A DNA stretch of 64,000 nt from Pseudomonas taiwanensis (GTDB lineage: Bacteria > Pseudomonadota > Gammaproteobacteria > Pseudomonadales > Pseudomonadaceae): positions 62,001 through 126,000 of the forward strand of contig NZ_QJRF01000048.1 of the NCBI RefSeq assembly GCF_013393345.1, read 5' to 3'. A program made the translations under genes and the position numbers. Positions 1 to 10,063 of this stretch are shown one piece after another (the first letter of the stretch is position 1; every line of letters begins with the position of its first letter). The notes under the pieces are model-generated. The model ran no database searches. It had not been told where the DNA came from and saw nothing but the letters and a program-made list of their open reading frames with translations.

Positions 1-1383
1 GGCCACACCGGCGTCAGCGGCCTGCCGTCGATCTCGCTGTTCGGCTGGGAGCTGAACAAGGGCGAGGAGATCTATTACCTGATCTGGGCGGTGTTGCTCT
101 GCGCCATGCTGATCACCCAGAACCTCCTGGATTCCCGTGAAGGCCGTGCCATCCGCGCCCTCAAGGGCGGCCAACTGATGGCCGAGTCGATGGGCGTAAA
201 CACCTTCCGCGCAAAGATGGTGATCTTCCTCATCTCCGCCCTGTTCGCCGCTGTGTCGGGCTGGCTCTACGCCCATACCCAGCGCTTCGTGAACCCCACG
301 CCCTTCGGCCTGCACATGGGCATCGACTACCTGTTCATGGCGCTGATCGGCGGCGTGGCCAGCGTCTGGGGCGCACTGCTCGGCGCGGGCGTGCTGACCA
401 TGCTCAAGCAGTGGCTGCAGGATCTGCTGCCGCACCTCTTCGGCAGCACCGGCAACTACGAGGTGATCGTCTTCGGCCTGCTCATCATCCTGCTGATGCA
501 ACGTGCGCCGGGCGGCCTCTGGCCCCTGCTGCTGCGCCTGGTGCCGGATGCCTGGAAACCGCGCCTGTCGTTCAAGGCCGTGGATGCCGCCGCCGAGCTG
601 CCGCGCCGCGAGCTGCCTGCCGCCGGTGAAGTGCTGCTGGAAGCCCGCAACGTGACGCGCCGCTTCGGTGGCCTGGTGGCCAACAACGAGATGAACCTGG
701 ACGTGCGCGCCGGGGAAATCCTCGCCCTGATCGGCCCCAACGGCGCCGGCAAGAGCACCCTGTTCAACCAGCTGTCCGGCGTCGACACCCCCACCTCCGG
801 CGACGTGCTGTTCCGTGGCCAGCGCATCAACGGCATCCCCTCCCGCGAGATCGCCCGCATGGGCATGAGCCGCACCTTCCAGCATGTGAAGCTGCTGCCG
901 GAAATGAGCGTGCTGGAGAACGTCGCCATCGGCGCCCACCTGCGCGGCAACAAGGGCGTGCTCGCCGCCTCCCTGCGCCTGGACCGCGCCGAGGAAGCGG
1001 AACTGCTGGGCGAAGCCCGTCGCCAGCTGGAGCGCGTCGGCCTGGGTGACTACCTGCACGTGGAAGCCGGAAGCCTGGCCCTGGGCCAGCAACGCATCCT
1101 GGAAATTGCCCGCGCGCTCTGCGCCAACCCCTGCCTGCTGCTGCTCGACGAGCCCGCCGCCGGCCTGCGCCACAAGGAGAAGGAAGCCCTTGGCGTGCTT
1201 CTCAGCCGTCTGCGCAGCGAAGGCATGGCGATCCTCCTGGTGGAGCACGACATGGACTTCGTCATGGGCCTGGTGGACCGGGTCGTGGTGATGGAGTTCG
1301 GCCAGCGCATCGCCTACGGCCTGCCCGCCGACGTACAGAAAGACCCGGCGGTGCTGGAAGCCTATCTCGGAGGTGCTGAGTGA
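1..1383 (+). CDS. Branched-chain amino acid-type ABC transporter, fused permease (LivM-like) and ATPase (LivG-like), 5' end missing
   Basis: The reading frame is open from the first base, so the start lies upstream of the window. The first ~170 visible residues are LivM-like hydrophobic permease segments. They continue without a stop into a complete LivG-like ABC ATPase, with Walker A GPNGAGKS, the degenerate signature LALGQQR and Walker [11 protein letters not shown]. LivM and LivG are usually separate proteins; fused versions are known in proteobacteria. The stop overlaps the start of the LivF-like gene, so the two should be co-translated. Substrate specificity within the HAAT family (branched-chain amino acids, amides, urea, aromatics) cannot be read from the sequence. 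Confidence 0.9.
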   Translation, partial: GHTGVSGLPSISLFGWELNKGEEIYYLIWAVLLCAMLITQNLLDSREGRAIRALKGGQLMAESMGVNTFRAKMVIFLISALFAAVSGWLYAHTQRFVNPTPFGLHMGIDYLFMALIGGVASVWGALLGAGVLTMLKQWLQDLLPHLFGSTGNYEVIVFGLLIILLMQRAPGGLWPLLLRLVPDAWKPRLSFKAVDAAAELPRRELPAAGEVLLEARNVTRRFGGLVANNEMNLDVRAGEILALIGPNGAGKSTLFNQLSGVDTPTSGDVLFRGQRINGIPSREIARMGMSRTFQHVKLLPEMSVLENVAIGAHLRGNKGVLAASLRLDRAEEAELLGEARRQLERVGLGDYLHVEAGSLALGQQRILEIARALCANPCLLLLDEPAAGLRHKEKEALGVLLSRLRSEGMAILLVEHDMDFVMGLVDRVVVMEFGQRIAYGLPADVQKDPAVLEAYLGGAE

Positions 1384-2174
1384 TGAACATGCCGATTCAA
1401 GACCTGAAGCAGCCGGAAAACCTCGCCGCCAACCCGGTGCTGGAAGTCAGCGACCTGAGCGTCGCCTATGGCAAGGTGGAAGCCCTGTCCAACGCCAGCC
1501 TGCGGGTCGGCCAGGGGCAGATCGTCACCGTGATCGGCCCCAACGGCGCCGGCAAGACCACCCTGCTCTCCGCCATCATGGGTGTGCTCGGCTCCCGTGG
1601 CCGGGTCGCGTTCGACGGCAGCCTGGAAGCGGTGCCGGAAGTGGAAGTGATGGTGTCGCGCGGCCTCGGCCTGGTGCCGGAGAAGCGCGAACTGTTCGGC
1701 AGCATGACGGTGGCAGACAACTTGCTATTGGGCGCCTTCCAGCGCCACCGCAGCGGCAAACGCGACCATGGCGAAACGCTGAAGGAGGTCTACGACCTGT
1801 TCCCGCGTCTGTGGGAACGCCGCGACCAACTGGCCGCCACCCTCTCCGGCGGCGAGCGGCAGATGCTTGCCGTGGGCCGTGCGCTGATGGCCAAGCCCAA
1901 GCTGCTGATGCTGGACGAACCCAGCCTGGGCCTTGCGCCGCTGATCACCCGCGAGATCTTCCGCATCATCACCACCCTGCGCCAGCAGGGAGTTTCCATC
2001 CTGCTGGTGGAGCAGAACGCCCGCGCCGCACTGCGTGTGGCCGACTACGCCTACGTGCTGGAAACCGGCCAGATCGCCATGCAGGGCCCCGCCGCCCAGC
2101 TGGCCGACGACCCGCGCGTGATCGAGGCCTACCTGGGCCTGGCCAGCAAGCACCAGGAGATGCTCGCGAGCTGA
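1383..2174 (+). CDS. livF: Branched-chain amino acid-type ABC transporter ATPase LivF
   Basis: Second ATPase of the HAAT importer. It has Walker [10 protein letters not shown], signature LSGGERQ, Walker [11 protein letters not shown] and a C-terminal LivF-type ending (IEAYLG). I chose the ATG at 1383, which overlaps the preceding TGA by one base; a GTG at 1380 is in frame and also possible. Length of about 263 residues is slightly long for LivF because of a short polar N-terminal extension before the ABC domain. With the upstream fusion it forms the cytoplasmic motor; LivH and the binding protein must lie upstream of the window. Confidence 0.93.
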   Translation: MNMPIQDLKQPENLAANPVLEVSDLSVAYGKVEALSNASLRVGQGQIVTVIGPNGAGKTTLLSAIMGVLGSRGRVAFDGSLEAVPEVEVMVSRGLGLVPEKRELFGSMTVADNLLLGAFQRHRSGKRDHGETLKEVYDLFPRLWERRDQLAATLSGGERQMLAVGRALMAKPKLLMLDEPSLGLAPLITREIFRIITTLRQQGVSILLVEQNARAALRVADYAYVLETGQIAMQGPAAQLADDPRVIEAYLGLASKHQEMLAS

Positions 2175-2222
2175 CGATGCTTAGGCCCGGCCGCGAGGTC
2201 GGGCCCGTTCAAGGAGGACAAC

Positions 2223-3785
2223 ATGAAACCATCTCCCTCCCCGCAGGCCGTCCCGGCTTTCGCGGAGCCCCCGATTTCCCGCCTCGACCCGGAAGGCCGC
2301 CTGCTGCACTGCAACGACGCCTACCTGGACATGTGCGGTTACCGCCGCGAAGAGCTGCTGAACCAGCCCTTCAGCAGCATCAACCACCCCGGCATGCCCG
2401 CCGTGGTCATCGAGCGCATGTGGCAAACGCTGCGCGCCGGGGTGCCGTGGAACGGTCCGCTGATGGGCCGCCACCAGGAAGGGGGCGTGTTCTGGAGCGA
2501 CCTCTACGTGGTTCCGCTGTTCGAGGGCGACCAGTTGGTGGCCCTGGGCACCGTCTATCACCCCATGGACCGCGCCAGTTGCCTGCGCGCCGACGCCCTT
2601 TATGCGCGCCTGCGCCAGGGCAAGCCGGCCGAGCCCACCGCGACACAGGCGCTGCGCCTGCTGGGCGAACACAGCGTCGCCGCAATGACCGCCCTGGTGC
2701 TGGCCATCACCACCCTGACCGGTCAACTGAACGCTGGCCTCGGCCTGGCCCTGCTCGGCGGGCTTGGTGCCATCAGCCTGCAAGCCGCCCATGTACGCCA
2801 ACGCGGCGCGACCCGGGGCCTGGCGAGTTATCCACAGGTCTATAGCGATCCGTTGCTGGCACCGGCCTACAGCCCGCGAGGCGGTGCTGACGCACTGCTG
2901 GACATGGCCATGGGCAACCTGCAACTGCGCCTGCGCACGGTGATGGCGCGCATCCATATCAACGGCGACATCCTGCGCAGCCGCGCCGGAGAATCCTCGG
3001 CCCTGGTAGCCAGCGAGGCCAGCCAGCTGGAACGCCAGCTGGAAGAAACCGAGCAGTCGGCGGCGGCGATCCAGCAGATGAGCAGCACCATCCAGGAGCT
3101 GTCGCGCAATCTCCAGCACAGTGCCGGCGCCACCCAGGCGGTGGACGACCTGGCCCGTGACGGCGAGCGGCTGGCCAGTCAGAGCCAGGTGTCGATGCAG
3201 GCATTGCGCGGATCGGTGGAAGACATCGGCCAGGCCGTCGGCCAGCTCGCCGAGTCCATCGATTCCATCAGCGGCATTGCCGAGGTGATCCAGAGCATCG
3301 CCGAGCAGACCAATCTGCTGGCGCTGAACGCCGCCATCGAGGCCGCCCGCGCCGGCGAGTCCGGTCGTGGCTTCGCAGTGGTGGCGGATGAAGTGCGTAC
3401 CCTCGCCTCGCGCACCCGCGACTCCACCGGACAGATCCAGCAGTCCATCGAACGCCTGCGCAGCGGCAGCACCCAGGCCCTGGCCACCGCACAACGGGGC
3501 GAGCAGGCGGCGCAGCAATCCAGCGCCGATGTGGAGGACGTGCGCGAAGCCCTGCGGCGCATCAAGGATGAAGCGGGCCAGATCAGCGGCATGAGCCTGC
3601 AGATGGCCACGGCCATCGAGGAACAGGGGCAGGTGGCCGAGGAGGTCAGCCGGCAGATCGCACGGATCGCCGGGCTTGCCGAACAGAGCGCCGGCCAGGC
3701 CCAGCGCAGCACCCAGATCGGCCAGGAACTGCACCAGTTGGCCAATTCCCAGCTCGACCTGGCCCAGCGATTCCTGCATGGCTGA
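2223..3785 (+). CDS. Aer-like methyl-accepting chemotaxis protein with N-terminal PAS domain
   Basis: A 520-residue chemoreceptor. Residues ~20-118 form a PAS domain ([15 protein letters not shown] and the downstream Aer-like segment). Two short hydrophobic stretches at ~153-165 and ~171-186 can make a membrane hairpin, and the rest is a cytoplasmic signalling domain with the conserved hairpin tip starting at residue 359 ([20 protein letters not shown]). There is no periplasmic ligand domain, so it probably senses redox state or an internal signal, as Aer does. A strong AAGGAGG ribosome site precedes the ATG. It follows livF by 48 bp and may share its transcript, which would link taxis to use of the transported substrate; that link is inferred. 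Confidence 0.92.
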   Translation: MKPSPSPQAVPAFAEPPISRLDPEGRLLHCNDAYLDMCGYRREELLNQPFSSINHPGMPAVVIERMWQTLRAGVPWNGPLMGRHQEGGVFWSDLYVVPLFEGDQLVALGTVYHPMDRASCLRADALYARLRQGKPAEPTATQALRLLGEHSVAAMTALVLAITTLTGQLNAGLGLALLGGLGAISLQAAHVRQRGATRGLASYPQVYSDPLLAPAYSPRGGADALLDMAMGNLQLRLRTVMARIHINGDILRSRAGESSALVASEASQLERQLEETEQSAAAIQQMSSTIQELSRNLQHSAGATQAVDDLARDGERLASQSQVSMQALRGSVEDIGQAVGQLAESIDSISGIAEVIQSIAEQTNLLALNAAIEAARAGESGRGFAVVADEVRTLASRTRDSTGQIQQSIERLRSGSTQALATAQRGEQAAQQSSADVEDVREALRRIKDEAGQISGMSLQMATAIEEQGQVAEEVSRQIARIAGLAEQSAGQAQRSTQIGQELHQLANSQLDLAQRFLHG

Positions 3786-3791
3786 CAGGGG

Positions 3792-3815
3792 CAGGCCGCT
3801 TCTTCGAGCGGCCTG
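3792..3815 (+). terminator. Hairpin after the chemoreceptor gene
   Basis: A 9-bp perfect stem (CAGGCCGCT / AGCGGCCTG) closes a TCTTCG loop seven bases after the chemoreceptor stop. There is no long T run after it, so termination strength is uncertain. Confidence 0.5.
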
Positions 3816-3916
3816 TCCTGCTGACCGGGATCAAGCCGCCTACAGATGGCTGTCGACAGCCCACGCGCAACCCCCTATAACTCTCCCCCTGTCAGCACGA
3901 ACCTTGCCCCACTCGC

Positions 3917-4393
3917 ATGAGCACCCCGAAAAAGCGCCTCAACCGCTACAACCCCGCCAGCGACGATTTCAAGAAGGAAGAATTCCCCTTCTACTGGATC
4001 GCCCGCGTCTATGGCCGCTACAACATGGCCATGGAAAAGACCCTGAAGAAGATCGACCTGGACATCCCGCGCTGGCGCATCCTCTTCATCCTCAAGGAGA
4101 ACGGCCAGTCGAGCATCTCGGAGATCTCCGAGCACGCCATCGCCAAGCTCTCCACCGTCACCAAGATTGTCTACCGCATGAAGGATGACGGCCTGGTGGA
4201 CACCGCCCCCTGCAGCAACGACGGCCGCGTCACCCAGGTGACCATCACCGAAAAGGGCCGGCACATGGTGGAAGAGATCCAGGTGAACACCGCGCACATC
4301 TTCACCAACAGCTTCAAGGACCTCACCGAAGCCCAGATCGCCAAGCTCAACGGCACGCTGGAAAAGATCTACGCGAATCTGCCGGAGGGTTGA
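3917..4393 (+). CDS. MarR-family transcriptional regulator
   Basis: A 158-residue winged-helix protein with the MarR architecture: an N-terminal dimer helix, a helix-turn-helix around SSISEISEHAIAKLSTVTKIV and a wing with the typical acidic-Gly-Arg motif (NDGRVTQVTITEKG). MarR proteins bind palindromes as dimers and respond to small, often aromatic, ligands. It stands alone, about 130 bp after the chemoreceptor gene, and ends before a symmetric hairpin at 4470-4504. Its targets are not evident; the liv/chemoreceptor genes are neighbours but not divergent from it. Confidence 0.9.
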   Translation: MSTPKKRLNRYNPASDDFKKEEFPFYWIARVYGRYNMAMEKTLKKIDLDIPRWRILFILKENGQSSISEISEHAIAKLSTVTKIVYRMKDDGLVDTAPCSNDGRVTQVTITEKGRHMVEEIQVNTAHIFTNSFKDLTEAQIAKLNGTLEKIYANLPEG

Positions 4394-4469
4394 GCCGGGA
4401 TTGGGCGTCCGACCCTAGCTTGTAGGCCGCTGCCCAATCTCTGTCAGCCCTTCATGACCGGATTCTGAG

Positions 4470-4504
4470 AAAAAGGACGCCTCCTGTTGGGAACCGTCCT
4501 TTTT
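4470..4504 (+). terminator. Intrinsic terminator after the MarR gene
   Basis: Inverted repeat AAAAAGGACG / CGTCCTTTTT with a 15-base loop. The A run before and T run after make it usable in either direction. Confidence 0.7.
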
Positions 4505-4599
4505 GCATCAGCCCCCTCACCGGCCTCTAGGCCGCCCCCTCGCAAGATCACTAGCCTCCCCGGCGTTCGACACCACCGTTCGTTCGCAAGGAGGCTCAA

Positions 4600-7032
4600 A
4601 TGCCCGACAGATTTACCCAACACTACCTGGCGATAGCCATTGCCACTGCCCTGTTGCCCACTGCTGTTCAGGCATCGACGGTGCTGGATATCAGCAATTC
4701 CAAATTCAACGTCCTGACCCAACACTATGACGGAGACCTGCGACTAGTGGGCTCCATCACGTCGAACGCAGACGCCGCCACCGTCCTCTATGGCTCGGTC
4801 GCGGGGAACCTGGTCAACGACGCAGATATGTTTCTGGATGGCAGCCACTCGAAGATTCTTGATGGAACTCTGTTCCTTGAACGCGGCAGTCACGTCGGCG
4901 GTAACGTCGTCAACAACGCCAGCCTGATCACCTCGAACATCGACGACGCCAATGTGTCGGTTTCCCTTGCGCAGGTGGATGGTCAATTCATCAACAAGGG
5001 CCTGATCGAGCAGAGCAACCAGCGCTACCCTGACCTACCCGCTGTCTCGGTGTACGTCTCCAATATCCTGGGCGGATTCACAAACGAAGGGACCATCAGC
5101 GCGAGCGGCCCTGATACAGCGACGATCGAAATCATTAACTCCCGCCTCGGTAGCCTCAGCAACAGCGGACTGATCCAAGCGAGCGGCTCCAACTCGATTG
5201 GTTTGCATGTCTGGGACGATGTAATTCTGGAGAATCAACGCATCGACAACACGGGGACCATCAGCGCCACAGACGCCACCGGCGCGGGTGCCATCGCGGT
5301 CCGAATCGATAACGGCGCAGTACTGAACAACTTCGGCACGATCCGCTCCGACAACGTCGCTGTGGAAATGACGGATCTCTTCGCCACCACAGTGCAACAC
5401 GAGGGCATGATCGAAGCTCCCGTGGCCTTCAGGGGCACTGGTACTCAACAACTGGACCTTATCGGCGGTTCGGTACATGGCGACCTAGATCACTTGCGAG
5501 CTGTCCGGGTCTATGGAAACAGCACACTGGACGCATCCCGAATCGATACGAACTTTCTCAACATAATCGACGGCAAGCTGACTCTGACTCGCCCCCACGG
5601 AACCCTTACTGGAAGCCTCTACATCGAAGAAGCCGGTCAACTGGAGCTGATGCTCAATACCAGCACAGATACCGCTCGCCCCTATCTCGATGTGCAGGGA
5701 AGCGTCTACGCCGGCGCGGGTGCCAGCGTGCTCGTTACCCCAACGCCCAATGACTTCAGTTTGGCAGACACACAGCGCTATCAACTCGTCCAAGCCAGCA
5801 ATTGGTACCACCTGGGCGCCTCGCCGCTGGACACTGAAGACACTTCGCTGACTTCCGAGGATTTCCAGGTTGTCAGTACCTCAGGCCTGCTGCAGATCAA
5901 CCGCTACAGCCTGGACAATGGCATCCTCAGCGCTGAGGTGGCCCCGCTACAGGGCCAGGCCGCGGCCGACTTGGTGGCCTACTCTGGCGCCTCTCTTAAT
6001 GCCCAGAACGCCATGCTGGCCTTTTCAACTCAACTGGGTCAGCTCGATTCGAATGACCCGGTATTCCAGGCCCTGGCCAACAGCGACACATTGCAGACCA
6101 CGCGCATCGCCGAGCAGCTCTCGCCTGAGGCCAACGGCGTCGCGCCTCTGGGCGCTCTGGATGGGTTGCGTCGCTTCGAAGCCTCCCTTCTCGACCGCCC
6201 GGACAGCAGCCTCGTCAGGGAAGGCGTCCAGCCCTGGGTCCAGGTGATCGGCAGCAAGCTGAAAAGTGGCACCCGCCAGGGCGTCCGCGGCTTTGACCTG
6301 GACAATCGCGGGATTGCAGTCGGCATCGACTGGGGCATCGGCAGCAACGGCATTGCTGGCCTGGCCTACGGTCACTACCGCGGCGATGCCTCCAGCCACA
6401 ACGGAAACAAGCTGGATAGCCGCGGACATCTCTTTGGACTTTTTGGTAATCACCACTGGGGCCGCTTCTTCGTCTCCGGCGACCTGACCCTCGGCTGGCT
6501 CGAAAACGATCACCGTCGCTATATCGCTGGCACCCGGGCCAAAGGTGAAGGTGACGGCCGCGAATTTGGCGCGACCCTCCTGGCAGGCTATCGATTCCCC
6601 ATGCAGGACAGCATGACGTTGGAACCTCGCGTGGCCGCTCGGTATTCGGAAGTGCGGCTGGACGGCTACTCGGAGAAAGGCAGCTCGGCCGCATTGCGAG
6701 TGAACTCAACTCGCTATCAGAGTGGTGAACTAGGAGCCGGACTGAAGCTGACGGGCCGCTACGCGGCAGGCCCAGGTACCTTGCTGCCAGAGGCAACCCT
6801 TATGGGGTGGTACGACAATGTCGGTGACCGCACCAGTGTCACCAGCACATTCCTGAATGGCGGGACCAACTTCGCGACTCGTGGTGTGGTCCCTGGGCGG
6901 GACAGTTATGAAGGAACGCTTGGATTACGCTACCAGAGCGGTGCGCTGACCTTGGGTACCGGATACAGCTACACCTTACGCAATGACGCCAATGCGAGAA
7001 CCGCTTACGCCTCCATGAGTTTTGCGTTCTAA
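4600..7032 (+). CDS. Autotransporter (type Va secretion) with beta-helical passenger and C-terminal beta-barrel
   Basis: An 810-residue surface or secreted protein. Residues 1-25 are a signal peptide ending near VQA. The passenger carries imperfect repeats at ~130-260 built on (F/L/I)xNxGxI (TNEGTISAS, SNSGLIQAS, DNTGTISAT, NNFGTIRSD), typical of beta-helix autotransporters. From ~546 to the end there is an autotransporter beta-barrel that closes with the outer-membrane signature ...MSFAF (terminal Phe). AAGGAGG precedes the ATG. Codon and base use look less GC-biased than the flanking metabolic genes, which hints at a different history. No protease, lipase or adhesin catalytic motif is visible, so the passenger's role is unknown. 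Confidence 0.9.
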   Translation: MPDRFTQHYLAIAIATALLPTAVQASTVLDISNSKFNVLTQHYDGDLRLVGSITSNADAATVLYGSVAGNLVNDADMFLDGSHSKILDGTLFLERGSHVGGNVVNNASLITSNIDDANVSVSLAQVDGQFINKGLIEQSNQRYPDLPAVSVYVSNILGGFTNEGTISASGPDTATIEIINSRLGSLSNSGLIQASGSNSIGLHVWDDVILENQRIDNTGTISATDATGAGAIAVRIDNGAVLNNFGTIRSDNVAVEMTDLFATTVQHEGMIEAPVAFRGTGTQQLDLIGGSVHGDLDHLRAVRVYGNSTLDASRIDTNFLNIIDGKLTLTRPHGTLTGSLYIEEAGQLELMLNTSTDTARPYLDVQGSVYAGAGASVLVTPTPNDFSLADTQRYQLVQASNWYHLGASPLDTEDTSLTSEDFQVVSTSGLLQINRYSLDNGILSAEVAPLQGQAAADLVAYSGASLNAQNAMLAFSTQLGQLDSNDPVFQALANSDTLQTTRIAEQLSPEANGVAPLGALDGLRRFEASLLDRPDSSLVREGVQPWVQVIGSKLKSGTRQGVRGFDLDNRGIAVGIDWGIGSNGIAGLAYGHYRGDASSHNGNKLDSRGHLFGLFGNHHWGRFFVSGDLTLGWLENDHRRYIAGTRAKGEGDGREFGATLLAGYRFPMQDSMTLEPRVAARYSEVRLDGYSEKGSSAALRVNSTRYQSGELGAGLKLTGRYAAGPGTLLPEATLMGWYDNVGDRTSVTSTFLNGGTNFATRGVVPGRDSYEGTLGLRYQSGALTLGTGYSYTLRNDANARTAYASMSFAF

Positions 7033-7041
7033 AGCAACACT

Positions 7042-7069
7042 GAGGCCAGGCTCGCCTGGCCTCGCTTTT
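7042..7069 (+). terminator. Terminator of the autotransporter gene
   Basis: A 10-bp stem GAGGCCAGGC / GCCTGGCCTC with a very short loop, followed by GCTTTT, ten bases after the stop codon. Confidence 0.75.
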
Positions 7070-7166
7070 CCATCCATCTCTTATAAGGCGACTGCATCGA
7101 GAGATGCTTTTTCCTCGAACTCACGTCTAAAAACGAAACGTAGAGGACGTCATGTGAGCTGGTATT

Positions 7167-7198
7167 GTTGGGCTTCGCTGCGCTCTGCCCAACCTACA
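7167..7198. repeat. GTTGGGCTTCGC...CCCAACCTAC intergenic palindrome
   Basis: An imperfect inverted repeat whose arms recur elsewhere in the window (13980-14015, 26934-27014, near 34660-34745). It sits between convergent genes. Confidence 0.6.
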
Positions 7199-7212
7199 AA
7201 AGCTTCGGCCCG

Positions 7213-8031
7213 CTACCACCGCGCAAACTCTGCCGCCTTCTCGATCAACTCCGCCTCGGGCCGCACGCCGGTGTAGAGCACAAACTGCTCCACGGCCTGT
7301 AGCACGATGACTTCAGCGCCAGTGATCACCGGCTTGCCCAGCGCGCGGGCGAGGCGGATCAGTGGGGTTTCCACCGGCAGCGCCACCACATCGAAAACCC
7401 AATCGGCCGCTTCCACCTGCTCGCGGGTGAAGGCCAGGGTGTCAGCTTCCGGGCCGCCTTCCATGCCCAGTGGGGTGACGTTGACCAACATCTGCGGCTT
7501 CTCGTCGCCCAGCTCCGCCCGCCACAGATATCCACAGCCACGAGCCAGCGCCGGACCGGTTTCCGGGTTGCGAGCGACTATCGTGCCGTGGCGGAAACCA
7601 CTGTCGCGAAAGGCGCTGGCCACGGCCTTGGCCATGCCGCCGCTGCCCCGCACGGCAAAGCGGATGTCGCTCGGCACTGCGTGGCTCGCCAGCAGGCTGG
7701 CCACGGCGCTGTAGTCGGTGTTGTAGCCCTTCAGCCGGCCGTTGTCGGCGACGATGGTGTTGACCGAGTCGATGGCCGAAGCCGAGGCGTCCAGCTCATC
7801 CAGCAATGGAATGCAGGCCTCCTTGAACGGCATGGACACCGCACAACCGCGAATGCCCAGGGCGCGAATGCCGCCGATGGCCGCCGGCAAGTCGGTGGTG
7901 GTGAAGGCCTTGTAGACGAAGTCCAGGTCCAGGACTTCGTAGAGGTAGTTGTGAAAGCGCGTGCCGAAATTGCCGGGGCGGCCGGACAGGGACATGCAGA
8001 GCCGGGTGTCGCGGCTGATGGGGCGGGGCAT
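7213..8031 (-). CDS. Shikimate 5-dehydrogenase-like NAD(P)-dependent oxidoreductase (AroE family)
   Basis: A 272-residue AroE-family protein. The N-terminal substrate domain has the catalytic lysine in MPFK (Lys70) and the partner aspartate in NTDY (Asp106). A glycine-rich nucleotide loop follows (RGSGGMAKAV), then NVTPLGM, which corresponds to the family's NxTxxG motif. Some usual shikimate-contact residues look replaced (CMSLSGRPGNFGTRFHN rather than the classical SxS arrangement). It is probably a paralogue in quinate/shikimate or related cyclitol metabolism rather than the housekeeping AroE. It is transcribed toward the autotransporter and lies downstream of the GapN-like gene, separated from it by a REP doublet. 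Confidence 0.8.
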   Translation of the reverse strand: MPRPISRDTRLCMSLSGRPGNFGTRFHNYLYEVLDLDFVYKAFTTTDLPAAIGGIRALGIRGCAVSMPFKEACIPLLDELDASASAIDSVNTIVADNGRLKGYNTDYSAVASLLASHAVPSDIRFAVRGSGGMAKAVASAFRDSGFRHGTIVARNPETGPALARGCGYLWRAELGDEKPQMLVNVTPLGMEGGPEADTLAFTREQVEAADWVFDVVALPVETPLIRLARALGKPVITGAEVIVLQAVEQFVLYTGVRPEAELIEKAAEFARW

Positions 8032-8070
8032 TGGGATCTCCGTTCTAGGCAGCGGGGCTATGGCTTTTCT

Positions 8071-8154
8071 GTGGGGGCGAATTCATTCGCTAAGGGGCAC
8101 GAAGTGCCCCTGGGGCAGACCTTCGGTCTGCATAGCGAATGAATTCGCCCCCAC
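8071..8154. repeat. REP doublet (REPIN-like)
   Basis: Perfectly inverted GTGGGGGCGAATTCATTCGC arms flank a ~40-bp spacer that contains two further small palindromes. It is intergenic, between the shikimate-dehydrogenase-like and GapN-like genes. Confidence 0.85.
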
Positions 8155-8181
8155 AAGGAAAGGGAGTACCTGCGCGAGTCC

Positions 8182-9807
8182 TCAGAAAATGTAATCCGTG
8201 GTCAGGAAGTTCGACTCGCGGTTGCGGATGATCTCGCTGACCAGCGCCTTGTTGTCTTCCTGGAATTTGGTCGCCACCAGGGTGCGGATGGAGAACACGC
8301 GCAGGGCGTCATGTACCGACAGCGTGCCTTCGGCCGAGTTCTTGCGGCCGTTGAAGGGGAAGGTGTCCGGGCCGCGCTGGCACTGGGCGTTGATGTTGAT
8401 CCGCCCCACCTGGTTGGCGAAGGCATCCACCAGCCGGCCGACCTGGGCCGAGTCGTTGCCGAACAGGCTGAGCTGCTGGCCGTAGTCGGAATGCAGCACG
8501 TAGTCGATCACCTCCTCCACCTCGCGATACGGCACCACCGGGATCAGCGGGCCGAACTGTTCTTCGTTGTAGAGGCGCATGTCCGGGCTTACCGGGCTCA
8601 GCACGGCGGGATAGAAAAAGCTCTGCCGGTGACTGCCGCCACCTGGATTGACCACCCTCGCGCCCTTGGCAACGGCGTCCTCCAGCAGCGCATTGAGGTA
8701 ATCGACCTTGCCCGGCTCGGGTAGGGGCGTAAGGGCCACGCCGTCGTCCCAGGGCATACCGGGCTTGAGTGCAGCGAGCCGGGCGCAGAACTTGTCGAGG
8801 AAGGGTTCGAGCACGTCTTCATGGACGAAGAGGATCTTCAGCGCGGTGCAGCGCTGGCCGTTGAAGGACAGCGCGCCGGTGATGGCTTCGCTCACCGCGT
8901 TGTCCAGGTCCACCTGCGGCAGGACGATGCCGGGGTTCTTGGCGTCCAGGCCCAGCGCCGCGCGCAGGCGGTGTGGGCGCGGGTGCAGCTTCTTCAGGTC
9001 GGCGGCGCCAGAGTGGGTGCCGATGAAGGCGAACACATCCACCTTGCCGCTGGCCATGATGGCGCTAACCGTCTCGCGGCCACGGCCGTAGATGATGTTG
9101 ATGACGCCCGCCGGGAAGCTGTCGCGGAAGGCCTCCAGCAACGGACGGATCAGCAGCACGCCGAACTTGGCCGGCTTGAAGACCACGGTGTTGCCCATGA
9201 TCAACGCCGGGATCAGCGTGGTGAAAGTCTCGTTCAGCGGGTAGTTGTAGGGCCCCATGCACAGGGCCACGCCCAGCGGCACGCGGCGGATCTGACCGAG
9301 GGTGCCCTGCTCCAGTTCGAAGCGGCTGGAGCGTCGATCCAACTCCTTGAGCGCTTCGATGGTATCGACGATGTAGTCGCAGGTGCGGTCGAACTCCTTC
9401 TCGGAATCCTTGAGGTTCTTGCCGATCTCCCACATCAACAACCTGACCACTGCCTCGCGCTGTTCGCGCATGCGGGCGAGGAACTTCTCCACATGCTGGA
9501 TGCGTTCAGCCACGCGCAGGGTCGGCCAGGCACCCTGACCGTGGTCGTAGGCGGCAACGGCGGCCTCCAGCGCGGCCAACGCGGCATCGGCATCCAGCAA
9601 CGGCGTGCTGCCGAGCACCACCTGCTCGTCACCCTTGTCGCCAGCCAGGAATATCGGGCTGCGCACCGTGGCCACCGGGCCGTCCCAGCGCAGCAGCTCA
9701 CCGTTGACCAGGTATTCGCGCTGTTCGATGGGCTCACCGGGACGGTAGCGCTCGGGAATCTGCCCGGCAGTGGGGAACAGGGCATCGAGGTTGTTGTTGT
9801 CGGTCAT
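8182..9807 (-). CDS. NADP-dependent (non-phosphorylating) glyceraldehyde-3-phosphate dehydrogenase-like aldehyde dehydrogenase
   Basis: A 541-residue aldehyde dehydrogenase superfamily protein, longer than typical ALDHs (~480-500). It has the Rossmann entry MGPYNYPLNE, the cofactor segment VFKPAK and the catalytic cysteine in FNGQRCTA. Proteins of this length and motif set are usually annotated in Pseudomonas as NADP-dependent glyceraldehyde-3-phosphate dehydrogenase. The position beside the Entner-Doudoroff genes fits oxidation of the triose phosphate made by Eda, yielding NADPH. Substrate assignment is by family and context only. It is on the same strand as eda but separated by a ~250-bp gap containing a REP doublet, so it is probably its own unit. 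Confidence 0.75.
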   Translation of the reverse strand: MTDNNNLDALFPTAGQIPERYRPGEPIEQREYLVNGELLRWDGPVATVRSPIFLAGDKGDEQVVLGSTPLLDADAALAALEAAVAAYDHGQGAWPTLRVAERIQHVEKFLARMREQREAVVRLLMWEIGKNLKDSEKEFDRTCDYIVDTIEALKELDRRSSRFELEQGTLGQIRRVPLGVALCMGPYNYPLNETFTTLIPALIMGNTVVFKPAKFGVLLIRPLLEAFRDSFPAGVINIIYGRGRETVSAIMASGKVDVFAFIGTHSGAADLKKLHPRPHRLRAALGLDAKNPGIVLPQVDLDNAVSEAITGALSFNGQRCTALKILFVHEDVLEPFLDKFCARLAALKPGMPWDDGVALTPLPEPGKVDYLNALLEDAVAKGARVVNPGGGSHRQSFFYPAVLSPVSPDMRLYNEEQFGPLIPVVPYREVEEVIDYVLHSDYGQQLSLFGNDSAQVGRLVDAFANQVGRININAQCQRGPDTFPFNGRKNSAEGTLSVHDALRVFSIRTLVATKFQEDNKALVSEIIRNRESNFLTTDYIF

Positions 9808-9942
9808 TGGACTTTCCTCTGGTTCGTAACCACTGGGGATCGGTTTTAGCCTGATTCTGTCGCTTGGTAAATCGTTTCAGCAAACCGTTTGGCGGAATCT
9901 GTTCCCGCATGGGATTCGGTGTCGAGGGGTGGTGGAAATCCT

Positions 9943-10035
9943 GTGGGGGCGATTTCAATCGCTAAGCAGGCCGCAGGTCTGCCCTCAGCCTCGTGGGGGC
10001 ACTACGTGCCCCTTCGCGAATGAATTCGCCCCCAC
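9943..10035. repeat. REP doublet between the GapN-like gene and eda
   Basis: Starts with the GTGGGGGCGATTTCAATCGC variant and ends with inverted GCGAATGAATTCGCCCCCAC. The variant arm is the same one used in the tandem array at 43.7 kb. Confidence 0.8.
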
Positions 10036-10063
10036 ACAGAAGCGGAACGAGCAAGGCCCGACC

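Noticed and set aside
8071-8154. An intrinsic terminator or small RNA at the REP doublet
   Set aside because: The structure is a repeated extragenic palindrome found at many other gaps in the window, with no T run.
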